This document shows, in pieces, positions 17,019 through 24,761 of a stretch of DNA of 36,282 bases (its first letter is position 1; the number at the start of each line of letters is the position of its first letter). This stretch comes from Promethearchaeota archaeon (lineage in GTDB: Archaea; Asgardarchaeota; Lokiarchaeia; Sigyniarchaeales; SOKP01). The notes under the pieces are model-generated. The model searched no databases, was not told where the DNA came from, and saw only the letters and a list, made by a program, of their open reading frames with translations. The stretch covers positions 1-36,282 of the forward strand of contig DAOUVJ010000010.1 of assembly GCA_030667705.1 (NCBI GenBank). The letters are read 5' to 3'. Position numbers and translations under genes: made by a program.

Positions 17019-18569
17019 TTATGCCCGAATAGATTTCCCATAACCGATAAGTCGATATCTTCTATTTATTATTCTTGAAACTGCAAAAATAAAATTTTCA
17101 GGTAAACAAATTGGGGGATTAAGGGTTAGAATATAAGAGTTCTTCAATATTTTTACAACAGTTCCAGCAGTTTTTTCGGTTCCTACAACTAATAATAATT
17201 TCTCATTGTGCCTAAGATCATGCACTTTTATTTGATCTTCTGTACCTATTACCCGTTCTAATAAATTTACTTCTAATTCAACTTCAGAGATTACTTCAGG
17301 TAAAGAATCCAATTCTCCAACTAATTGCCCAATTAAAGAATCACCTCTCGTCATTGATGGATCCAATTTAGTACCTAAGCCTATTAACCCACCGGGATTT
17401 GCTACATCTAACCTGTTACTTCCTTGACTTATACTAATAACGGTTGAGGTAAGGGGTGAATAATTATTTTCAATACGTAAACCAGGACGAATCTCGATTG
17501 TTGAACCAACTTCAATCTTCCCTTTCAATACTGACCCCCCTATAACACCACCATTCAGTTTTTCAATTGCTGTTCCAGGACGATTAATATCGAAGGATCG
17601 AGCAATGAGGAATTGAAATTTATCATTTTCATTCATTTTTGGTGTAGGTATAATTTCTTGAAAAGCTCTAACTACTAAATTAATATTTGCTCCAAAAACA
17701 GCTGAAATAGGTATTATTGGAGCATTTTCCGCTACAGTTCCACGTATGAAGGCTTTAATTTGTTTATAGTTTTCAAGGGTTTGTGCTCTAGAGACTGCAT
17801 CGATCTTGTTTTGAATGATTATTATATTTTTTATGCCCGCTATATTTAGAGCAGCTAAATGTTCACGAGTTTGAGGTTGAGGACAATATTCATCCGCAGC
17901 GATTAATAGACAAGCACCATTCATTAATGAAGCGCCACTCAACATTGTTGCCATTAATATTTCATGCCCAGGAGCATCTACAAAAGAAATATTTCTTTTA
18001 AATTCTAAAGTACTTCCACACTTTGCGCAATGATATTTCGGTTTTCCCTTTTCTCTTTCCAATTCAGCCATGTGATAGGTTAGATATTGATCACAAGTTG
18101 GACAATAAAGAATAGTAGCATTTGAATATCCTAGCTTTATTGAGATACCCCTTTCTTGTTCTTCTGAATGTCTATCGGTCCAATCCCCTGTAAGTGATTT
18201 CACTAACGTGGTTTTACCGTGATCTACATGTCCTACTAATCCAATATTACATTCTGCTTGCTGTTTGATTAAATTCTTAAGTTCAGCAATCTTTCCCGTA
18301 TCTTTTTTTATGTTTGGCTTTTCTTTTTTAGGTAAGGGTGTTTTTTGTGTTGGTTTACTGGATTCCTCGGATTCATTCTCATCAAATATAGTTTTAGCGC
18401 TATTTACATATTTTAATGCTGTGGAATCCCCAATTCCTTTAATTTTAAGTTCTATTAAATCTTCTACTCTTATAGTAGCTAATTTTTCAATGGTTTCAAT
18501 TCCAGCAGCCCTTAATCTATCCGCAGTTGCCTTTCCTATTCCCGGTACATCTTCTAATTCTCTTGCCAT
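17019..18569 (-). CDS. eif2g: Translation initiation factor aIF2 gamma with N-terminal helix-hairpin-helix domain
   Basis: A 516-residue protein made of two parts. Residues 1-62 are a helix-hairpin-helix domain like the N-terminus of RadA/Rad51 (ELEDVPGIGKATADRLRAAG, then KIKGIGDSTALKYVNSAK), followed by a charged linker to about 95. The rest is standard aIF2 gamma. It has G1 GHVDHGKTT, switch ERGISIKLGY, the zinc knuckle CPTC...CAKC, G3 DAPGHE, G4 NKID, then domains II and III ending GYGKSIRA. aIF2 gamma carries initiator Met-tRNA to the ribosome with the alpha and beta subunits. The usual archaeal protein is about 410 residues, so the extra domain accounts for the length. ATG 18569 is preferred to the TTG at 18578. 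The helix-hairpin-helix could bind RNA or DNA; its role is unknown. Confidence 0.92.
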   Translation of the reverse strand: MARELEDVPGIGKATADRLRAAGIETIEKLATIRVEDLIELKIKGIGDSTALKYVNSAKTIFDENESEESSKPTQKTPLPKKEKPNIKKDTGKIAELKNLIKQQAECNIGLVGHVDHGKTTLVKSLTGDWTDRHSEEQERGISIKLGYSNATILYCPTCDQYLTYHMAELEREKGKPKYHCAKCGSTLEFKRNISFVDAPGHEILMATMLSGASLMNGACLLIAADEYCPQPQTREHLAALNIAGIKNIIIIQNKIDAVSRAQTLENYKQIKAFIRGTVAENAPIIPISAVFGANINLVVRAFQEIIPTPKMNENDKFQFLIARSFDINRPGTAIEKLNGGVIGGSVLKGKIEVGSTIEIRPGLRIENNYSPLTSTVISISQGSNRLDVANPGGLIGLGTKLDPSMTRGDSLIGQLVGELDSLPEVISEVELEVNLLERVIGTEDQIKVHDLRHNEKLLLVVGTEKTAGTVVKILKNSYILTLNPPICLPENFIFAVSRIINRRYRLIGYGKSIRA

Positions 18570-18688
18570 TATATTCAATGAAAATTTGAGTTTTATGAAT
18601 TTGAATAAAATACGATTTATATAAATTCTCTACGTTATGTAAAGAATCCTTTTTTTAATAAATTAATTGTAAAATATAAGATTTTATC

Positions 18689-18916
18689 TTAGCTAGTGGT
18701 CTCTAGGGTTTTTATTCCACCGGGTTTCTTTTCAAGTTCTTTATAGGAAACCCTCAAGAGGCTATCAACATAAAAAGTAGATAATTTACCACAAGAGTTA
18801 TCTTTATGGATAATATAGACCGGCGCTGGATATTGTGAAGGATCAATATCTTCATTTTCTATTTTGAATACAATTCTTTGTTGACAATGAGGACATGTAT
18901 TGAATCTAAGGGGCAT
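18689..18916 (-). CDS. Small zinc-binding protein, unknown (75 aa)
   Basis: A 75-residue protein with CPHC (C8, C11) and, 26 residues on, HKDNSC (H37, C42), together a plausible zinc site. The segment YPAPVYIIHKDNSCGKLSTFYVDSLLRV looks well structured and is followed by a charged tail. I believe similar small proteins occur in other archaea but cannot name a family with certainty. It starts at ATG 18916, divergent from the C25 peptidase gene. It lies upstream of aIF2 gamma on the same strand, with about 120 bases between, so separate transcription is likely. Confidence 0.65.
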   Translation of the reverse strand: MPLRFNTCPHCQQRIVFKIENEDIDPSQYPAPVYIIHKDNSCGKLSTFYVDSLLRVSYKELEKKPGGIKTLETTS

Positions 18917-19043
18917 AATTAATGTGAGTTTTATTTATTATTAATTAAGATCTTATTTTTAATTAGTTATAATATTTACAAATATATTTTATTCTCTACC
19001 AATTATTTTATATCAAGATATTTTATATTGAATTAGATTAAAA

Positions 19044-21185
19044 ATGGTTAAATTTGGAATTAATCGCATAGTTCAAGTTTTTTTTCTAATATTTATTATT
19101 TCACCAATTCTCATCACAATCAATTTTAAGACTGAAATACCTATTTCATCGAGTATAATAGATTTGGATGATGACTCGCCCAGTATTGATCTATCATCAT
19201 TACCATCCCCGAATTTTGAAGAGCTTTATAATAAGTGGTATAATTCTGAAATAGAAATGATAATTGTTGCTCCCGATGATGCTAATTTTACCAAGGTATT
19301 GATTCCATTAATGGAATGGAAAAATCAGAAGGGTGTTAAAACTGTTATATTGAGTAACTTCTCTGAATATGCAGGATCAGATAATGCAGAAAAGATAAGA
19401 AATATGATAAAAGAATATCATGAAAATGAAAATATACAATGGGTACTGCTTGCTGGTGATACAGAAGAAGAATTAATCCCAATCAGGTACTCCTATAATC
19501 CCGATACCGTAGTAGTTAGCGGACAAACGGAATATTCAACCTGGGATGAGTATTACAAACCAACCGATTTTTATTATAGTGCACTTAATGGTACATGGGA
19601 TGATGATGGTGATGGTAATTGGGGAGAAAACCCTGAAAACAATGGAAATGGCATTGACGAAATTATTTGGAGTCCAGACGTTTATGTAGGAAGATTACCC
19701 GCTAGTAACGCTTATGAACTTCAAATAATGGTAAATAAAACTTTAAAATATGAGATCAATCCCGAAATAGGGGCATGGATGAATCAGATGCTATTAGCAG
19801 GAGGAGTTTCTTCTTTTTCTCCAGCTGAAGATGAAGCACGCTTAACAGAATATATATGGCAAAATTACACTATTAATCACATGAATTTCACTCATCTTGC
19901 TAAGACTACATCTAGTTTTACACCTTCCCTTCCTCCAGAACCAAATATTTTGGATGCATTAAATGGTACTTCCTTTATTAGTGGGGTAAATGAGGGATAT
20001 TCAACGATCATAATAGCGGGTCATGGGAGTCCTACAACAATCTCTGGCTGGGTCACTAGCAATAGCCAAATAACGTACTATTCTAATACTAATGCACTTT
20101 CAAGTTCTAATACTAATATGACTTCTTTAATATATGCTGACGCGTGCACCACTTCTTCTTATGATCAAGGAGATTCTAGCATTGGAGAAAGATTGATCAA
20201 ACGATTAAATGCGGGTGCAATAGGTTATATTGGTGGACTCCGAGTTACATGGTATTTAGATTACGATACTGAATTAGAAAAATTAAATCGAGGTAATGCA
20301 AAGCTATTTTGGAAACAATTTTTTGAGGAAATGAATTTTCAACAAGGAAGAGCATTATACAACTCCAAAGTTGCCTATCTTAATAGTGATTACTTTCAAA
20401 GGGGAGAAACATCCATTAGATTAGAATGGCAAAGAAAAAACATCTTAACGTATAATTTATTGGGCGATCCAGAAGTAGATATATATACAGATATTCCTGT
20501 TTCTGTACCTAATTACTTTGTCTCACCCATCCATGAAGGACAACTTGTTTCTTTCTCTGTTATCGATAATAAAGGACGTCTTACACCAAATGCTAGAGTA
20601 CACCTAACAACATTGGATGGTAAATATTTTACAGCTTATGCAAATAAAGAGGGAATAGTAAAATTCCGTTTACCTGCGCAATCAAATGAAAAATACAATG
20701 TAACAATTACAGGTCATAATTTAATTCCGACTTATTTAAACTTCACAACAATTGAAGATTCTCATTTTCCTGAATTGAGAAATATTGAGTGTATACCCAA
20801 TACACCTACAATCTCTGATCGAATTCAATTTAATTTTGAAGGGTATGATAATCAGTCGGGAGTAGAAAGCATCACTGTTCTTCTTTCTCAAAACAACTTT
20901 AATAATTTTGAATCTTTTCAAGTCTCAAATGGAGTTCTGGATAATGCTCAAAACTTTACTCTCACGTTAAATAAATTAGACCCCGGAGAATATGCTTACG
21001 CCGTTGCTATTAGAGATTATAGCAACAAAACACGACTATATTACGATAATGCTTTTAGTTTTAGTATAGCTACACCTCTTATAGAATATGTTTTAATTTT
21101 TACTTTAATTTTATTAGTTGGTCTTGCTGGACTCTTATCAATATCATATTTCACTAGTTTAAAGAAAAAGCGATTTAAGGAATGA
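19044..21185 (+). CDS. Gingipain-like cysteine peptidase (family C25), membrane-anchored
   Basis: A 713-residue C25 peptidase. Residues 11-27 (VFFLIFIISPILITINF) are a signal or anchor segment. The domain core starts at MIIVAPDDANFTKVLIPL and has the expected WVLLAGD and SPDVYVGRLPASN. The catalytic histidine is in IIIAGHGSP (H327) and the catalytic cysteine in YADACTTSSYD (C368). DDDGDGNWGE resembles a calcium-binding loop. Residues about 500-670 form two beta-sandwich (Ig-like) modules, and a C-terminal helix (EYVLIFTLILLVGLAGLLSI) anchors it in the membrane. Members of this family are reported in Asgard and other archaea and are taken to degrade extracellular protein. Both catalytic residues are present, so it should be active. 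Confidence 0.9.
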   Translation: MVKFGINRIVQVFFLIFIISPILITINFKTEIPISSSIIDLDDDSPSIDLSSLPSPNFEELYNKWYNSEIEMIIVAPDDANFTKVLIPLMEWKNQKGVKTVILSNFSEYAGSDNAEKIRNMIKEYHENENIQWVLLAGDTEEELIPIRYSYNPDTVVVSGQTEYSTWDEYYKPTDFYYSALNGTWDDDGDGNWGENPENNGNGIDEIIWSPDVYVGRLPASNAYELQIMVNKTLKYEINPEIGAWMNQMLLAGGVSSFSPAEDEARLTEYIWQNYTINHMNFTHLAKTTSSFTPSLPPEPNILDALNGTSFISGVNEGYSTIIIAGHGSPTTISGWVTSNSQITYYSNTNALSSSNTNMTSLIYADACTTSSYDQGDSSIGERLIKRLNAGAIGYIGGLRVTWYLDYDTELEKLNRGNAKLFWKQFFEEMNFQQGRALYNSKVAYLNSDYFQRGETSIRLEWQRKNILTYNLLGDPEVDIYTDIPVSVPNYFVSPIHEGQLVSFSVIDNKGRLTPNARVHLTTLDGKYFTAYANKEGIVKFRLPAQSNEKYNVTITGHNLIPTYLNFTTIEDSHFPELRNIECIPNTPTISDRIQFNFEGYDNQSGVESITVLLSQNNFNNFESFQVSNGVLDNAQNFTLTLNKLDPGEYAYAVAIRDYSNKTRLYYDNAFSFSIATPLIEYVLIFTLILLVGLAGLLSISYFTSLKKKRFKE

Positions 21186-21311
21186 AATTTGTAAATGGAA
21201 AACATATCTAGTGCGTGCTTAATTATTCCTTTTAAACTTAACCTTTCATGATGATAAACTTTAATTACTAGCTCTTATTATTTTTACATACTCTTAACCA
21301 AATAAGTAAAG

Positions 21312-21322
21312 CATTTAAACAT
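21312..21322 (+). promoter_or_regulatory. TATA-like element upstream of the 5S-like RNA gene
   Basis: CATTTAAACAT stands about 25-30 bases before 21340. That is the expected distance to the first stem of the RNA described at 21341-21590. The assignment rests on motif and spacing only. Confidence 0.4.
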
Positions 21323-21360
21323 AAAATAGCCGAGCTTAATAAGTGGTTAGAGGTGGTAAT

Positions 21361-21374
21361 TTTAACCATATTAA
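21361..21374 (+). repeat. Left arm of 14-bp perfect inverted repeat around the 5S-like RNA
   Basis: TTTAACCATATTAA is the exact reverse complement of TTAATATGGTTAAA at 21563-21576, about 190 bases away. It is a candidate processing stem for the RNA between the arms. Confidence 0.85.
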
Positions 21375-21562
21375 AAGTAGCAATGCGCTAAAGCGCTGGA
21401 AGTTAAACTTGTTGGCGTTGAATTTAGTACTTCAATTTCAATTTGTGGGAAATTTCAAACTGTAAGCTCGCTTACGGTCATGGTCTCCAAGGATAATACC
21501 CGGTCCCATCCGAATAGCTTTTTTGGCTTCCGAATGGCTCGGGAACCCGGAATCGCTTTTCA

Positions 21563-21576
21563 TTAATATGGTTAAA
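21563..21576 (+). repeat. Right arm of 14-bp perfect inverted repeat around the 5S-like RNA
   Basis: TTAATATGGTTAAA pairs with the left arm without a mismatch. Just inside it, CGCUUU (21554-21559) can also pair with AAAGCG (21390-21395), which would bring the new ends of the permuted RNA close together. Confidence 0.85.
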
Positions 21577-21761
21577 GGAAATCACTAATCAATTCTTTTC
21601 ATTAAAAATAATATTTTAAAATTATTTGACCTCAATAATTGATTTGGAATTTTTTGTTGCAAAATATACTCCAAGAGTGGTTAAAGTACTAATAATTTTT
21701 TTAAGGTATTAATAATAATTATTCATCATACAGAAACATTCTTTATTTTACCCGATAAGAT

Positions 21762-22307
21762 ATGCTAGAAAAGTCTAAAATAATCCTTTTATCTTTAAGA
21801 AAATATTGGATTTTAATCGTAGCTTTCATAATTTTCATTATATCTTTTTATAACGTGGAATTGGCTATTTGGATAACAGTGATAGTAATTATTATATATT
21901 TAATCACTGATGTGCCTTCATTAATTTTTTCAATAAAATTTAAGAAATTCATTAAAGGCCATAAATCAATTGATGATAAAACCATTTCTAAACTATTGAA
22001 GAAGCCCCTTAAAAAAATTCAAGAACAAATGTTTTTAATGAGTATTAGACAGAAAAAGAAAGAATGGTTAGTAATTTTTCTTAATAAACAATACAATTTT
22101 TTCAATGAAAAGACCATTGAAGCATTTACAAAATTATACAATGAAGGTTTGGGAGAGAAAGAAATATTAGAAAAATTAACAAATTTTAAAGTAAAAACAA
22201 GGGCACAAGTGAAGGCAATTGAAGAAACACTTATTAAAAACAATAGATTAAGCCAAAGAAAAATTTCAGTAAAAGAATATAGAGAACAACAAAGATTTAA
22301 ATCCTAA
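21762..22307 (+). CDS. Two-helix membrane protein with basic cytoplasmic domain, unknown
   Basis: A 181-residue protein. Residues 14-30 (KYWILIVAFIIFIISFY) and 33-55 (ELAIWITVIVIIIYLITDVPSL) are transmembrane helices. The remaining 125 residues are lysine-rich and mainly helical (KKPLKKIQEQMFLMSIRQKKKEW, then NEGLGEKEILEKLTNFKVKTRAQVKA). The repeated pattern of short helices may be a winged-helix or HEAT-like fold, but I recognise no family. It begins about 170 bases after the 5S-like RNA and ends 9 bases before the stop of the convergent PAS protein. Confidence 0.65.
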   Translation: MLEKSKIILLSLRKYWILIVAFIIFIISFYNVELAIWITVIVIIIYLITDVPSLIFSIKFKKFIKGHKSIDDKTISKLLKKPLKKIQEQMFLMSIRQKKKEWLVIFLNKQYNFFNEKTIEAFTKLYNEGLGEKEILEKLTNFKVKTRAQVKAIEETLIKNNRLSQRKISVKEYREQQRFKS

Positions 22308-22316
22308 TAAACTTAT

Positions 22317-24020
22317 TTACTGAATTTTTATAATAGTACCTTCAACTTCTTTTGGTTTACCATCTTTATCTCTAATTAAATGAGAGCTTAATTGTACACG
22401 AATTTTCTCTCCTGTAGGTATGGTAATTTCTGCAATAAAATCATGAATACTTCCATTGGTTAGTAATTTTTCATAGTATTCATTTTGAGTATTTGGATCT
22501 GAAAAAAATTGAGAAGATGAAGATCCTACTAAAGATTTTGTTAGCTCGATGCCAAAGATTTTATTAAACGTTTGGTTGTGCAAAAGCAATTTTCCCTTAA
22601 ATTCTCCCTTATAAAAACCAACATCTAATTCATTTAACATTTTTTTATATTTTTCTTCTGATGTTTTTAATTCCCTCGTTCTTTCCTCGACTTTTTGAAC
22701 AAGAATTTCATTAAGAGATTTTAATTTTTTTTCAGAGGCTTCAAGATTAAGTTCTATCTCCTTTCTTTTAGTGATATCTCTAAAAATTAATATGACTAAT
22801 TCTGTTTCACCATCTAAATCTAAGGCGGCGGAATTCGATGTAGCCCACCAATATTGTTTATTGTTATCAAGATCTATCAATTTATGCTCATATTCATGAA
22901 TTAAACCATCCAAAAAGGTTCTAAGACCTATACAATTTTCACAAGGTTTATTTTGATATAGAAAAACCTCATGACATTTTTTCCCAGTTAAATCATTACC
23001 TTTAATATTCTTTGCGGCATCATTTACCCAAATAATATTGAATTCTCTATCGATCAAGCATATCATTTCTGTGAGTGAAGATAGAATACCACCTAAAAGT
23101 TGATGACTTCCTTTCAATGTTTCCTTAGACCATTTTCGATCCAGAGCATTCGCGATTATTTCGGCACAAGTTTGTATCGAACTTAAATTATTTGGATCCC
23201 ACTTTAAATTCTCTTTATGGTTATCAAACGCAATAAAACCCCTATTTTCTCCTTTAATATTTAATGGGAAACCTAAAAATGATTTAATTTTTAGTTTTTC
23301 TAGTTGATATCTTGTTTGATCATCAATTTTGGGAAGATTATCTAAGTTCTTTATGAAAATATATCCAAATTTTTCATTTAGCGTTTTGAAAAAGGGGAAG
23401 TTTGAAGGATCTACGTACTTGAAGTCAATTTTTGGAATTTCTACTGAGTTTTCACATCGAACTTGAGCAAAAAAATCCAAACTGGATACATCATTATAAA
23501 GAAGAATAGACGCTCGAGTAGCACCATATAATGACCCCATATCTTTTAGAGAGGAAAAGATTGCAGAATCTAACTCAGTATCACTTACAAATCGGGAGGA
23601 GATGGTCGAAATTGTTTTCTCTATTTTAATTCTTTCTTTTAACAGGGTTTCATTATGTTTTTGCTCAGATATATCTACTAAAATTGCTTGAATTATAGAG
23701 GAATCAGCAGTTTTTATTGTAGATATGAAAGGCATCACCCAAGCGACACTTCCATCTTTTTTATAGATCTGAAATTCTTCCGGTTTTAAAGGAATTCCAT
23801 CTCCTGCATTTTTTAATCTCTCCCTTAAGAGAGGTAATATGTCTAAGGAATTAACAGATAATTTTAGGTAATTTACTCCTATGAGTTCTTCTTTTTTATA
23901 ACCATATATTTTTTCTGTAGAACTATTAACTTCTATGATGTTACCGTTAAGATCCAATAATACTATAGAAAACGGAGCTTTCTCAAACAAATCATTGAAT
24001 TCTATGTGATAACTACTCAT
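22317..24020 (-). CDS. PAS/GAF multidomain sensor protein without visible output domain
   Basis: A protein of about 567 residues built from sensory modules: PAS 1 (FEKAPFSIVLLDLNGNIIEVN), a GAF domain (LLYNDVSSLDFFAQVRC, then GFPLNIKGENRGFIAFDN), PAS 2 (MICLIDREFNIIWVNDAAKN with KCHEVFLYQNKPCENC), a coiled coil (NEILVQKVEERTRELKTSEEKY) and PAS 3 (DVGFYKGEFKGKLLLHN). The protein stops right after PAS 3 (EGTIIKIQ), where a histidine-kinase core would normally follow; none is visible and the next gene downstream is convergent. It may act through partners or be a shortened kinase. The TATA-like element at 24061-24070 would put the transcript start inside the longer ORF, so ATG 24020 is chosen over 24047. 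Confidence 0.85.
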   Translation of the reverse strand: MSSYHIEFNDLFEKAPFSIVLLDLNGNIIEVNSSTEKIYGYKKEELIGVNYLKLSVNSLDILPLLRERLKNAGDGIPLKPEEFQIYKKDGSVAWVMPFISTIKTADSSIIQAILVDISEQKHNETLLKERIKIEKTISTISSRFVSDTELDSAIFSSLKDMGSLYGATRASILLYNDVSSLDFFAQVRCENSVEIPKIDFKYVDPSNFPFFKTLNEKFGYIFIKNLDNLPKIDDQTRYQLEKLKIKSFLGFPLNIKGENRGFIAFDNHKENLKWDPNNLSSIQTCAEIIANALDRKWSKETLKGSHQLLGGILSSLTEMICLIDREFNIIWVNDAAKNIKGNDLTGKKCHEVFLYQNKPCENCIGLRTFLDGLIHEYEHKLIDLDNNKQYWWATSNSAALDLDGETELVILIFRDITKRKEIELNLEASEKKLKSLNEILVQKVEERTRELKTSEEKYKKMLNELDVGFYKGEFKGKLLLHNQTFNKIFGIELTKSLVGSSSSQFFSDPNTQNEYYEKLLTNGSIHDFIAEITIPTGEKIRVQLSSHLIRDKDGKPKEVEGTIIKIQ

Positions 24021-24060
24021 AATTAATACAATTTTTTTCTTAGGCATAAATTATTTTGAG

Positions 24061-24070
24061 TTTTATATAT
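24061..24070 (-). promoter_or_regulatory. TATA-like element for the PAS/GAF gene
   Basis: Minus-strand ATATATAAAA lies about 45 bases before ATG 24020. The predicted transcript start, near 24040, argues against the upstream ATG at 24047. Confidence 0.45.
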
Positions 24071-24109
24071 ATGAAGCTTTGCCCAAAAGAAAAAAAAAAA
24101 AATGATCGA

Positions 24110-24388
24110 TTAGATTTCCAAATCGCCAAAATTATAATATTTTCTTACTGGTTTCTTAACATTCCAAACACAATCCAATCCTTTTGGGAACTGAACAAGA
24201 TCTCCTTTTTTAAACTCTAATTTTTCTCCAGTTTCAGAGTCAGTTACCTCAACTTCACCATCTAGAATAAAACAAGTCTCAGTATCACTATAAGACCAAT
24301 CGAATATGCTTTTTTCCTTTTCCCAAATTGGCCATGATTTAATTTTAAGATTTTTCAGTTCTCCTTCAGAGGGTATTTTTTTTTTCAT
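24110..24388 (-). CDS. Cupin protein (DUF861/EutQ-like)
   Basis: A 92-residue single cupin. The segments WPIWEKEKSIFDWSYSDTETCFIL, DGEVEVTDSETGEKLEFKKGD and LVQFPKGLDCVWNVKKPVRKYY match the DUF861 cupin pattern closely, including the invariant W-x-Y, GD and PKGL-x-C-x-W. The metal-site histidines of other cupins are mostly absent, as is usual in this group. Related proteins include ureidoglycolate hydrolase-like and EutQ-like proteins; the function of the small free-standing ones is unknown. ATG 24388 is preferred to GTG 24397 because AGTGAT stands a few bases before it. Confidence 0.85.
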   Translation of the reverse strand: MKKKIPSEGELKNLKIKSWPIWEKEKSIFDWSYSDTETCFILDGEVEVTDSETGEKLEFKKGDLVQFPKGLDCVWNVKKPVRKYYNFGDLEI

Positions 24389-24397
24389 TGAAATCAC

Positions 24398-24761
24398 TTA
24401 TTTAAACTCTAATTTGCGATGTTTAATTATAAGAATCCTCAAAATATATAAACTTGTTAATTATATCAACAAAGCATTAAAAAAGACTCTAATTTAAATT
24501 TAATTAAATGTAAAGAGTAAATAATATAAAGTTATATCATAATTGCAAGATGATTTAATTTTCAAATAGTTAAATCGTATTTAACAATGAAAATATCTGA
24601 AAAATACAATAAAATATAAAGATCAAATTATATTAGAAATTTAATCAATTGATTGATCGAACTCACTTCTATTGTCTTTGAATCAAATGATAAATTAGTT
24701 TCATAAATTATATTTTCCAAAATGATAATAAATATGATCAAAATGCTCATAACAGGGGTGA
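24398..24761. other. Gene-free AT-rich interval
   Basis: No open frame or RNA-like structure stands out here. The interval separates the divergent cupin and small GTPase genes and should hold both promoters. It contains a perfect 12-bp palindrome, AATCAATTGATT (24643-24654), that could be an operator, but in sequence this AT-rich such palindromes arise by chance. The GTPase ribosome-binding site AGGGGTGA is at its right end. Confidence 0.5.

Larger units (their letters stand above)
21341..21590 (+). rRNA. 5S rRNA-like RNA gene in circularly permuted order
   Basis: Two blocks match 5S rRNA but in swapped order. Block A (21396-21466) equals the 3' part: CUGGAAGUUAAAC (loop C/helix III), GUUGGCGUUG, UAGUACU and GUGGGAA (helix IV/V landmarks). 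Block B (21471-21515) equals the 5' part: CGGUCAU, GGAUAAUACCCGGUCCCAU, CCGAA. They are joined by the hairpin ACUGUAAG-CUCG-CUUACGGU, which is helix I (8 bp, one U-G pair) closed by a tetraloop. CCGG at 21500-21503 can pair with CUGG at 21396-21399 as helix III. The blocks total about 116 nt, the size of a normal 5S. A perfect 14-bp inverted repeat (21361-21374 with 21563-21576) and an outer 7-bp pairing (21342-21348 with 21580-21586) bracket the unit and may guide processing. The exact mature ends are unknown. No 16S, 23S or tRNA gene is adjacent. Confidence 0.72.

Noticed and set aside
18265-18624. Plus-strand ORF of 119 codons
   Set aside because: It is antisense to the helix-hairpin-helix and linker of aIF2 gamma and rich in Ser/Phe, as shadow frames are.
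21186-21761. Considered whether this gene-free interval codes for SRP RNA or RNase P RNA
   Set aside because: The conserved SRP helix 8 and RNase P P4 motifs are not found, whereas several 5S rRNA landmarks are present at the right internal distances.
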